Positions 1 to 20,500 of a DNA stretch of 64,000 nucleotides are shown one piece after another. Numbering within the stretch: the stretch's first letter is position 1; each line of letters opens with the position of its first letter. Under the pieces are notes generated by a model. It ran no database searches, was not told the origin of the DNA, and saw only the letters and a list, made by a program, of their open reading frames with translations. The DNA is from Todiramphus chloris collaris. Taxonomy: Eukaryota > Chordata > Aves > Coraciiformes > Alcedinidae. The DNA lies in assembly GCA_025345505.1 (NCBI GenBank), contig JANVCC010000047.1, positions 8,936,413 through 9,000,412 on the forward strand, given 5' to 3'. Position numbers and translations under genes: made by a program.

Positions 1-9094
<9,094 letters not shown>

Positions 9095-12000
9095 AACACC
9101 CGGCTCGCCTGGAGGTGGAATGTCACGTTCAGCTACTCGACTTCAGTTTAAATGTGAAGAACTTTCTTAACGAAGATGCTAATTTATTTACTGGTACCGT
9201 AAGTCTTACTAAAGAAATCACTTTAACTCCGTTGGTTGAAAACAAAGAAAATGCAAAGCTACTGTCTATTTTTTTTTGTCGGGGGTGGGTGGAGGAGGTC
9301 TGTTCCTTTACTGCTTGTCCTTATAGACCTGTTCTGAGGCACCTGAGATTGGCCTGTCGCTGACGGTCACGGTACCCAAGTGCTTCAGGGCGACTAAATG
9401 CCAAGGCCAACTGCGACTTTGCATTTTGTCGATACAGACCTTACTGTAAACACAGACATTTTCTTTGGGGTTTTGGTAGTAGTCTTAATAGCCTGTTTTC
9501 TAAAACGAAGCCAAAAAGTGTACGGAAACTGCCAAATAGGATGTCAGCCCTCTGGGTAACCGAGGGGTCTAATGTTCAGATGGGCGATTCGGCCATTTCT
9601 GGAAGGAGCCAGAACCCGAGCCCCGTGTGCTCTCACTCCGCTGAGATCCAGGGACCGTGCAGCCGGCACCGGCCTGACCTCTTGGAGATGCCCGGCCCAC
9701 TGTGCCTGCGAGACAAGGCGGTGCTCCTGCAGTCCACACTCAAACTGACTCTGCTTCTTAAGTCTTTTACATGCAATGTTTAAACTATTTCTTGAGCTTG
9801 TTACAACGGACGTTGTCTTCGGGTCCGTGTACGGCTTTTGCTGTCGTCAGGCTGCGCTGCGTCGTGTTCAGTTGCCATCCAGAAAAATCCTGAACCTTTC
9901 TGTAAGAGGTGGGGAGCTGGCATTTTTCTTTCCTTTTTCAGCACAGAGATGATGCATATATATGTGTGTATGCTCTGTAGGCCAGTAAAACGTCTGTACA
10001 GATTATATTCAGGGAATTGTAATACTAGAAAAATGATGTATTTAATTTTTTAATTGTCTGCTGCAGGTCTTTCCAGAATTCTGTATTGCAGGGTTTCAGT
10101 AGCTGGAAGGAAATGCAGCTCGGTAGTGAGTGCAGTTGTGAGAATGGTTAAATGCTGCAGAGCAGAAAAAAGAAACCTACCTTTTTTTTCCTCCTCCTTG
10201 TTAAGTTTTGGGTTCTTCACAGACATCATGCTGGTCTTTCATTCCTCAGGTTCAGATCAGAGCCTGGGAACAAGCTGCATTCCAAGTCTAGCACTGACCA
10301 GCTGTAAGAGCAGCTAGTCCCCCTCTCTCCAAAAATACTTGAAGGCAAAAGTAGTTCTGCTTTTTGCATTGGGTTTGTGCATTTAACCTCCCCCAGACAG
10401 CCTGGGGGGAGGATGTTTCATTCCCCCAGCCCAGAGGGCTTCAGGACGGCAACCACTTAAACTTAGCAGCCGTCTCGGCCCTGGGCTTCCTGGGCCCAGC
10501 ATCTCCCTTGTCACTCCTTAAGCAAGTTCTAGGGCCATGCACTGAAGATCCTTCCCAGTCCAGAACTTCCACCAGGCTCTGGGGTGATCTTTGCCCCTAC
10601 ACAGCTCCCAGCAGGAGCAGGGCAGTGGGCAGGGAGTCATCTCAGAAGGCACTTGTGTGGCTCTGCTGCAGTGCCTGCTGCTGGGCTGCTCCTCTGCTCG
10701 GCCAGGAGCGCTCTGGGTTCCGCTGCCTGCAGAAGGGCGTGAGGAGAGGAGTTTACCCCATATGGGGATACTGTTCTGTGCTGGGCTGAGTCGCCTCATC
10801 CTGCCCTTCTGAGGTGACACCAGCTGGTGCCAGGCAACTGGGGATTGCTGGGGCTGGGGAATCGTTGCATCACCGGATTGCTTTTTTCCTCCCCCTTATC
10901 AAGCTCTAGTGTACTCCTGTGTTTATAAAACATTCAGTGAAGGTTAGGGGCAAGCAAAATCCCTATGGAGCCTTTCTTCTGAAGCTGGAGTAGGAAAGGG
11001 AAGGAAAAAACCCCTGTTGTGTGACGGGGTGCCGGGCATAAAGCTGAATCGAAAGCTGTCCCTGCTCTCCTACAGTGAGAACGCTGCTTCTGTGGCAGCT
11101 GCTGCTGTGAGGCCTTGGCCCTGTCCCAGGCTGCTCAGTTTGAGCAGGTTTTACAGGATTCAACTCAAAGGGTAGTTTGCTCTTGCTGTTTTGTTGTTGT
11201 TGTTGTTTTGGGGTTTTTTTTTGTCAGAAGACTACAAACATTATTCCATGTATTTTTTTTTTTCCTTACCTTTTATTCCATAGATTTCATTAGAAACTGA
11301 AACTGTCATGATCACCAAGTGCTTTGAATATCAATGGGATTTGAGCTTTTAAGTCACTTAAATACTTTAAGATAAATAAGTAAGACTCCAACATAGAAAA
11401 TATTTTAATTACCAGATGAAATATTGTATCTAAAGATTCTATTTTACATACAGGGAATGAAGCTGCCTCTCCTAAACCAGTCCTTTGTGGATGCCAGATT
11501 TTTCTTTGTTAAGTTACTGTTGTGGCCCTGGCATGACAGGTTTTCTAAAAACAGAAGCACTTCCAGGACTGGGGTGGGTTCCCAAGTGGGACAGGCTGGT
11601 ACCAAGGTTTGGCTCCATCTTTCTTGGTTAATTTTTTTTGGTTTTGGTGGTTAATTTTTTCTCTTTAGTTTGGTTCATCTTTTCAGGTTGTCCTAAAGAT
11701 AAGCTGTGGATTTTAAGTGGGGACTTGAGTAAATAAGCAGTGTGGGAGAACAGCCTGTGTGTCCCCAGCCACATCGAACTGCAGCTGGCATGAGGGTCGC
11801 GTGGTCGCCGAGAGCTCCTTGAGCCACCAACCTGTTGGTTTGTGTTAAAGGGATGACCAAGAAGTTGCCTGGTTATAAATGTTGCTTTTTTTAAGTTGGT
11901 TTGGTTTTTTTTTTTTTTTGCTCTGTAATTGTTTGGGATTGTTTGCTCTGTAACAGCTACAGTTTTGGTATTTCGGTTTTGATCAAATGTGAAACTGTTC

Positions 12001-13215
12001 CCGAGCGTTTCCGCGGGGTTTGCTTTGGCTCCTTTGTCCAAGCCCGGCTCGTACCTGAAGCTGTGGGGACAGTTGGCTGACCCTGCGCGGGGACAGAACC
12101 GGGGCTGTGCCCGGCCCCACGCTCCCCGCACCTCGGCCTGTCCCTCCTCACCCCAGAACCCGTGGCTGAGAACACGTCCTGCTGCGCGTACTTGAAGCGA
12201 GAGCAAGCGAAATGATTCTTTCTGTGAAAGAGGAACTGGTGTGTGCGTGTGTGCGGGTGGCTGCAGCACACACCCTGCTGAGAGTGTCTTGTTGAAGATG
12301 TGGATCCTTTCGGCACCGGAGCCCTGTCCAAGGCCGAGCCCCTGATAACTGTCCGGGTAGAACCAGGGAACGCTGCAGTCGAGAACTTGTTGTGACCTGG
12401 ATGTCACCTGTTTCGCTCGTGATACACAGATCAGTCACTTCAGTGGTACATGTTTCTGGGGGTTTATTTCTCTTTGTACTGTCCCAAGCACGTTTGTACC
12501 CCAAAAGGCTGGGCTCCCATCCCCGACAGCGTACACCTGCCCGTGCAGCCTGGGCTCGCGCGCCATCCCCTCCTTCCTGCCATCAGTGAACTCCTTCTCC
12601 TCAAACTTTATCTTTTCTTTTTTTTTTCCAACTGGAAAAGTTTAAACAGTTATGTCAACTCTGTTATGGACCTTGTGAAACAAACTCTGAATCCACACAG
12701 GGTAAAGGAAAAAAAAAACCATTTCATGTTAATATTTCGTACAAGTTGTCTGGAATATGCTGTCACATGAACAAGAGTTGTTTAAATTACTGTAATGCAA
12801 AACCGTAACGGAACATGGAAAACATACAGTGAGTTTCGGATGTCTTCAAGGTGACGCTTTTGCCTGAAGAAGTTGTAGTTTCCAAAGTCAAACTCTGCTG
12901 AAGAGAATGGAATTGTTTGGGATTTTTTCAGTGTTTATTACAGACAAAAGTTAAAACATTGATTTATTCGGAGGGTGGGGAAAACTCTCTGCAATCATTT
13001 GTTTCCCGTTTCTGCCGAAGTCGTGGAACGCTCGATTGTTAAGCACCACGCACATGACAAGGCAGAGTGTTCAGACTGTCAGAGCTGTGCCCGCACCGGC
13101 ACAGGGGCTAGTTGAGACTGGACTATCTCGGGTACAGTGACCCACACTTCAGTGCAATGTTTATTGATGTTCAGAACAATGTTATGACAATAAACAAACT
13201 TAAACTAATTGTTCT
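9095..13215 (+). other. LPIN2: LPIN2 3' UTR (probable extent)
   Basis: About 4.1 kb follows the LPIN2 stop with no downstream + strand coding exon. ATTTA-type AU-rich bits occur just after the stop (about 9178-9192). A canonical AATAAA at 13189-13194 is followed by T/G-rich sequence, so this is the best candidate end. Mammalian LPIN2 also has a long 3' UTR. A GC-rich block around 12000-12200 and poly(T) tracts occur inside. Shorter alternative ends cannot be excluded. Confidence 0.55.
13189..13194 (+). terminator. Candidate LPIN2 poly(A) signal
   Basis: AATAAA in the context gacAATAAAcaaac, followed within about 15-30 bases by a T/G-rich stretch (ttgttcttttgaatttgt). It is the most convincing + strand signal between the LPIN2 stop and EMILIN2. 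Confidence 0.55.
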
Positions 13216-16200
13216 TTTGAATTTGTACCTGGGAATTCTATTCCTGTACTGCTGACTTACAAAGGTGGGGTTATTTTAAATTGTATTTGTATTTTAAATT
13301 GTATTTGTATTTTAAATGCAATCCAAGTTACTTTTTGAAGGACTAGGAGGCATTTGCTTTCTCTCACACTCGGTTTATTTTTTTCAGAGTATTTGTACAA
13401 CCCAAGCACCTCCTGCTGACAGGACACAGCCCTGGGACCCTCTGACCTCTGTGCCAGAGCTGGGAGCAGCCAGAGTGGGGCCAGGTCTTGGTGGAGGGCA
13501 TGTTCCTCCTGTCACCAAGCTGAGACTGTAAATGCAGTTCTAGGGGGTGAAATGCATCTGAACCTGCTGCTGAGCTGCGACCTACAGAAATCAAATACAC
13601 TTCTAAATGCACAAGGTATCCCCAGGAAACAATCCAAGCCCAACTGGAATCTCCTGGTGGCAATGGGGAGCTCTCTCCCCTGCCCTCCCAGCATGGTTTA
13701 AACCTGCCCTGGGTGGTGTGGGGTGTTTTGTTGGGCTAAGCTTGCCCCTGGGAGCTCACCCCTTTCCTTGGCCAGCTGTCCCTGCTCCTGGCAGGCTGGT
13801 TGGCTCTGCTGAGTCTCTCAGTTACAGTGCCCAAAGATGCTGTAGGTAACCTGGTGTACACTGACCTGATAGGTGGTGGAACCCCACAATCCCCATGGCT
13901 TTGAGTGGTCACCATAGCAACCTCCCAGCTATCACCAAAGTCTTGATAACAAGCGTAAATAGCGAGGTAGATTTTTTTTTACATGTTTTGTGGTGAAAAG
14001 TGGCATTCCTGCTTTGCTCCTGCGTTTCCTGGGGAGCTGCTGCTTTGTTGCCTTTCCTCAGAGCTGCTCTATGTGCCAGAGCAGCGTCTGGCTGTCGGTG
14101 ATGTCCTTCAGCTGCCTGCTGCTCAGGGCCCAGCCTGGGAACATCCCCCTCTCACAAGGGGTGCTGCCTGGGGACACTGCTGCCTTTGACACAGTGACTG
14201 TCCCCTGCCTGAAGCCATCACACAGCAGGGCTAAGAGGCAGCCCTGGAATGAGGAGCCAGCCACAGGCCTGCCTCAAGGTTCCCATCTACAGGATTGATT
14301 TTGGTTTTTAAGGCTTTCTTGGTTAACAGAGGCTTCTTGTTTGAGCTTGTGGAGGTGGCAGTCGCAGGGCGTGCACACCCTGGGAAATGCTTCTTCGGGT
14401 GCAGGTGCTCCCTTGTTCTGCTGCTGATTCTCACTGAAGATGTCGGTGCCTCAGCCATGGTCTCCAGGTACTCTGGAGCAGGGCTCTGGCTCCTTCCTCT
14501 GGCCATGTCTCTGCTGGAGGCTCCTCAGCTGCTGCTTTAACAACTGTTTTATCCAGGCAGATGCTGGATCTCTGCTCTCCCCGCCTTCGCTAGTGAGGGG
14601 CTGCAGCATCCTGCTCTTCCTAAGGGGGTGGATGCTCCACGTGTCAGCTCCAGAAAGGAACTGAGGCGCTGACTCCCATCACAGCAATTGCAGGAAAGGG
14701 GTAATTAAGGTCTGAGTCTCCCTCCTAAAGGCAGGATCTAAACCAGGTTCCTTGTCAGAAGTAGCTTTAGCTGCCATGCTGCTGGAGACAGGGTTGCGGG
14801 GGGGGTGGTGGTGGTGAGAAAAAGCTCCAAGAGGTGTCCTTCGGCTACGCCTTTGAGACGGGGGAGACTGGGCCCTGCTGTAGCATAGTTTAGGGAACAG
14901 TTTATAGCTGGGTACAGATCCCAGTTACACTGCAGTATGAGGCCTCGCACCCTCGGTGGCAGCAGCAGGAGATCCTGGGTACAAGGAGAAAGGTTCTGGT
15001 AGAAGACAGCTCTGTCCCCCTGAAGAGCTGGGGGTTGGAGCTGACAGCTGCAGCAGGGGTTAGGTAAGAATCGGAGGATAGAAAATCTGCAACTACAGCA
15101 CTAACCTTGCACTACGTGTCTCACTTGATGGGGAAAAAAAACAACAAAACAAACCCAAAAGAGAAAAAGTCGTGTTTGCCAGCTGGGTCTCCCTGAGCAT
15201 TCAGCTCATTCTGTTTGTTTCCATGAGTCATTTTTAGAACAGGCAACAGTAATCTGACAATACTTGAGTCACATGTAGACTGGAGCCAGCTTCTTGGAGC
15301 CCACGGCTTGCTGCAGGAGAGTGAAACAGTTCCTGAAAGGAACAGAGCTGCCTCTCCAGCTTTTGGACACAAGAAATTATGGGGTTTTTTTCTTTTAAAA
15401 AAAAAGGTCGTTGATATAATCAGCTTTTGAAAACACAGAAACCAATTGTTCCTGTCTGTCCCTTCAGCCCTAGAAAGGCAGGGGCCAGAGAGGGGCTGTT
15501 GCTCCAGGCCCTAAGGAAACCAAGCCCCCCCATAACAGGCCTGTCCCTCCAGCACGGGGAAGAGGGACATGCAGGGAAACAAAGGGGGGCTGGCGGCCTG
15601 TGCCAGGTCCCTGCACACCTCTGGCTGCAGCTCCTACAGCAACAACCTTCCTGCTCCAAAATACACCCGGTCCTGCTTTCTGCTGCTCGGTGACACCATC
15701 GTGCCTGGTGATCAGGTGCCAAGAGACCTTCCAAGCCCATGGGCCGGTCCCTCCCTGTGCTCCCCGCTCCTCCCCTGCAGCCTGCGCTGCGCAGGCACTG
15801 ACTTGGGGCTCCCTTGGGGAGGGGAAGCTTTTTCCGTTCACTTTCCTCCAGAGCTGCTCAGCTTCCAGGCCATGATCATTTGTTGTGGGCAGGCCCCATT
15901 TCATCGCCTGGAAACGGCGTTATGAGGGAGTGTCTATTCCAAAGCTGAGCCACCAAGGCCTGGGTCATCCTCTGTCCCGAGAGGGGCAGGGCTTCAGCTA
16001 AGGCTGCTGCGCTGAACAGCACGGGGAGTTCCTCCACCTCCAGGAGCTGTGTGTGTCGAGGTGACAGAACGGCTGTTCTGGACCTCCAACAAGGAAAATA
16101 CACCACACACCCCACGACAATAAATACACCTCTGTGCAGCACGGGGAGACTCCTAAACCCGTCGGTCTGTGTAAGAATCCCTAGGTGACAGCCGGCTGGG

Positions 16201-17114
16201 CCTGCTCTGGGGAAAGCACAGCTGGGGCTGCAGCCAGCCCTGAGATCAAACTGCCAACGCCAAAGAGACAAAAGGTCATTCCTGTTACTGCTGCCGGGAA
16301 GGGGGTACGCTGAGCCATCAAACCACACCACCCCCAACGAGGTGCAGAGCAGAAAGGTGCCTCACTCCCCTCAGCAGAGGCAGCGCGTCACCCAGACCCG
16401 GCCGAGCAGCAGGGACGCCAGCGGCCATCAGGACAAAGGCTTGCTCCAGACCTGACACCACTGGCCAACAAACAAGACTAGTTTCCTATAGCAACAGCTT
16501 TCCCTCCAATTTGTTTTCTACAGCACAACAAAGACAAAACTCCCTGTTTCGTGCCAATCCTGTAGCAGTGCCAGAAACAGACTCTGTACAAGCTTTTAAA
16601 CTTTTCCCAATTCCCATTTTCCTAGCTAAGCACAGACGATTTTGTTCTTTTACTCATTCCAGGCACCAAGCGTGAAGCTCAAGAGCACCAGGCTTAACTG
16701 CTCATACTGTCAAATAACAACTAAGAATTCATCAGCTGCATCCAGCACAACCCAGCTGAATTGCCCCAGCTTTACTGAAAGCCCAGAAGCAGCTGAGCAC
16801 GACTGTAAACTGCAGCAAAGCTGTAAACTTGGGCACGCTGGGGACAGTGTGACAAAGCAGGGAGGAGTTGGCAAAGGCGATTTAATCGGGAGTAGCAAAA
16901 GCACAGTGGAAAAGGATCTACTGAGAACATGTCTGGGGTGTAATCTTGTTCTGCTCAGACGGGTAAACAAGGGCTTGGGATGGAGGTACCTGAGCTACAG
17001 AAACATGCCTTGAGTAGCTACCTCTGGAGATGGGGCAAGGACAAGGTCTCAGCATAGCCTATAAACCCATCACTGAAATCAAATATATAAACTGAATATA
17101 TTAACGCTTTGAAT
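13216..17114. other. Intergenic space between convergent LPIN2 and EMILIN2
   Basis: About 3.9 kb of moderately GC-rich sequence with many short, mutually overlapping open frames on both strands and no recognisable exon chain. It may hold a longer EMILIN2 3' UTR: an antisense ATTAAA lies at about 16881-16886 and an antisense AATAAA at 13374-13379. I see no RNA gene. Confidence 0.55.
13273..13316 (+). repeat. 18-bp tandem repeat, about 2.4 copies
   Basis: The unit attttaaattgtatttgt starts at 13273 and 13291 and partly again at 13309. AT-rich, just past the presumed LPIN2 poly(A) site. Confidence 0.85.
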
Positions 17115-17120
17115 TTTATT
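17115..17120 (-). terminator. Candidate proximal EMILIN2 poly(A) signal
   Basis: TTTATT on + reads AATAAA on -, 51 bases downstream of the EMILIN2 stop. It would give an unusually short 3' UTR, so a distal site may be used as well. Confidence 0.4.
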
Positions 17121-17171
17121 ACACTGAATTCCTTCTGAGTATCTTACCCTTCTCTCCTGCTCAAGGTGAAC

Positions 17172-17509
17172 CTAAACATGAGAAATGGAAGGATAAAGGA
17201 GAACTCCACTGAATGTGGAGTACATTTCATCAGAGTCTGTGTAGGCCAGTTTGCCTCCCGTTACCACAACGTTTACTTCATCTCCTGCTTTGAGGTGAAG
17301 AACAAGGTGGAAGGTCCCAGGACCACCACAGGTCCGTTTCCCCGAGTAGGGTTTGTGATACTCCAGCAGTTCCCTCCTGTAGCCAGCCGTGTGGAGCTGA
17401 GCCACGCTGGCGTTGGACACCGACAGCACAGCCTCCACGTACTCGTCCCTCTCTGGGGCCAGCACAGCCGTGATCAGGTAGCGCCCTTCATACGGTGATG
17501 TGAAGATGC
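17172..17509 (-). CDS. EMILIN2: EMILIN2 exon 8 (rest of C1q domain, stop)
   Basis: The acceptor is ctctctccgcag. It encodes [59 protein letters not shown] and a C-terminus [17 protein letters not shown], then TAG at 17174-17172. The C1q fold signatures (FxxPxxGxY, GxxxxLxLxxGD) are visible. Confidence 0.96.
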
Positions 17510-20500
17510 CTGCGGAGAGAGACAGACAGCCTGAGCTTGGCCAAGCAAATGGTTTGTGTTGGAAAGAACCTTTGAAGGCCATCCAGTCCAACTCCCTGCA
17601 GGGAGCAGGGCCACCTGCAACTACAGCACGTTGCTTAGAGCCCCGGACAACTTCACCTGGGGTTGTTCCAGGTATGGGACAGCAACCACCTCTCTGGGCA
17701 GCACTGGAGAGACCTGAGCACTCTCAGCACATGACAAGCATAAAGCGACAAGGGTCCACTACAGCTCCATACAGACAATCATCAGCCTGGGCAGCTGAGC
17801 ACTGACAGCAGGCACACAGGCAGAGGGCCTCTGCTTTTGTGTGAGAGTGCACCAGTTCTTCAGGACAAAAGCAGGTCTTGTCCACACTCAGAAACTTCCT
17901 GGTCTGAGCAGCTGCTGTGACTCAGTATTGGGTGAAGAGGGGAGAAGCGCCCACATGACGGGCATGTCCACAGTAGGTTAAGGTAGACCTGACACCTCCA
18001 GTGATAAGACACTACGTGAGGAGGCAGCAGCACTACAAGGACATTGAGGGGCTGGAGCATGTCCAGAGAAGGGCAACAGAGCTGGGGAAGGGTCTAGAGC
18101 ACAAGTGTGGTGAGGAGCAGCTGAGGGACCTGGGGCTGTTCAGCCTGGACAAAAGGAGGCTGAGGGGAGACCTTCTGACTCTCGACAGCTCCCTGACAGG
18201 AGGTTGGAGCCAGGGGGCGTTGGGCTCTGCTCCCAAGGAACACACAACAGGACAAGAGGAACAAGCCTCTTGTCATCAGGGGAGATTCAGGTTGGAGCTG
18301 AGGAACAATTTCTTCTCCTTCAGGGTTGTCCAAGGCTGTCCTGGGCTGCCAAGGGCAGTGGTGGAGTCCCCATGATCCCTGGAGGGGTTTCCAAGCTGTG
18401 GAGCTGTGGTGCTGAGGGCCACAGGTTAGTAGTGCCCTGGCAGTGCTGGGGGAACGGACATAACAACCAAAACAATTCTGTGATTTCTGGGCAGTTGTGG
18501 AAGTGCAGTAATGGAACAACACGTGCCTGTCCACACCCACAGAAGCTTTCACCCCCGGTGTGTCTGGTTTAGATGGGCTTATTTTGTTGGTTTAACACAC
18601 CAGCAAGGCCTGAGATGGCATCAACCACTGGTAACCCACCCAGCAGCTCTGTGGACCCATTCCATGGCTGTTACCTGTGTCTGGGTTGTAATAGTCCCCG
18701 TCATTCACAAGCACTTTGTTGAAGTGAACCACGCCAACGTCACTGGAGAAAGGCTTCTGTGTGAGCCCAGCAGAGAACGACACCAGGGAGGCCGCAGCAG
18801 CAGGTCCTAAAATGGACAACAACATGAGTCAGAGTCACATTGGGATGACAACACAGCCTCTCCCAGTGACGGTCTATAACCCAGCACCTCTGGTCCTGCA
18901 CATTCTCCACTTGGACTAACCTTGTCACTTGTGGGACACTGGAATGAGCACAACACATATTTCTGCTGCCCCAGGTGTCTCACCATAAAATTTACTGAGC
19001 ACCATTAAAATTCCACCTCTTGGGCATGGGAGGATTTGTTTCTTCCCTTCTAAGGAAAAGGTGCACAGCTCGAGTGCTGGCAGCAGCAGTCCCTCCTGGG
19101 TCAGCCAATGCTTTGCCATAGACCTTCTTTGGGATGGATGGTGCCCTGGGTCACCTCCACTCTCCGTCACTACCATCATGGCCACAGGAGCTCTGCATGT
19201 AGATAGTCGTGCTGTGCCTGGCTCCCATCTCCCACCTTCTCTGCTCAGGGGACGTGACAACAGCTACAAGGGTAGCACTTTGGTACTGCAGCAGAACACC
19301 TTTGCTCAGCTGTATTCTCTTCTGAGGGACTTCTCACTCCACCATTTTTTCTCTTTCTTCAGCAGATCAAAGAGCCGCTTGGGTCTTTCCTAGCAGCTCT
19401 CTGCTTACCAGCTAAACTCTGCTGGCAGGCTCATGTTGGATCAAATACAATGTGAGAACTTAAAAATTAAGAAAAGTCCATTGAACGGACTGACTTAATG
19501 ACAAGTGTTTAGTGATTGACCACTTACTAGCTCCATTTTAGTCCCCTTCCCTCTGAACATCTCCTCTGAGGCAGGACACCGTGCTAGAAGCACATGCTCG
19601 TCTCACTTAGTTCCACAACAAATGCAGTTCAAGTTGTCCTCAGTTGGTGTTCCTGTTCTACCCAGCCCAGGTTAAGGCCCAGGTCTTCTCCATGCTGTTC
19701 CACCCCTGCTCCTTCTTGTGCCTTCCTTAAAATGAACGTTTGGTTTTGTCTTCCCCTCAATCCGAGCTGCCCATCAGCAACCAGTGTTCCACTCAGATTA
19801 TATCAATTAAGAACAGAAGAAGTGACAGAACTCCACCTAAAAGGTGGATCCACGACTGCCCTGCTATCCATCCTTTTGCGAATAACCTGGCATGGGGGAG
19901 GGCAGGGGGAGGCTGTGCCTGCAACATCAGAAACCATAGACAACTACCTTGCTTGCCCTGGGGCCAGGAACCATCTGCTGCTCCCCTATCTCTGCAAAGC
20001 TCCTTGCTCAGTATTCTGTCTCGCTCAGAGACCAGAGAGAAGCCCTTTCACGTGACTCTTGCCTGGAGTCACCTGCAGGTTCTCCTGTAAGCTAAGGTGA
20101 GGTGATTGGGATGGACTAAACTGACCTTCAGGAAACCTGCTCCTGCAAAGCTCCACACCTTAACCACCAGAGAAAGCTGCTCTTTGTGTTCTCAGCTTGC
20201 CCTGAGACTCCAGTCAGCTGAATAGGCACCTCAACAAACTCCTCATTGGCTCCCCGGGAAGGTGCCTCTCCTCTCCCCTGAGGTTGTTCTGCACTGGCAG
20301 CAGAAGCTCTCAGTGGGGTTGGTGCCATCTGCACAGGGGAGTGGCTCCTGATGCCTCCTTTAACACCTTCCTGCTCTAATTGCTGGAATAGTTTAATAAT
20401 TAAGAGTTTGCTGTTGACATTCACTCCGCTCTTCAGCCTGGTTCAGCACCCCACCCGTGTTCCTCCAAAGGAGACACCTTAAACCCATCTCAATCCCCTG

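Larger units (their letters stand above)
17510..18674 (-). other. EMILIN2 intron 7
   Basis: 1165 bases, over half of which is two CR1 fragments in opposite orientation (17547-17735 and 18030-18486). I see no other gene. Confidence 0.85.

Noticed and set aside
18094..18552. Open frames of 120-150 codons at 18.0-18.6 kb
   Set aside because: They lie within a CR1 fragment and are frames of repeat sequence, not host genes.
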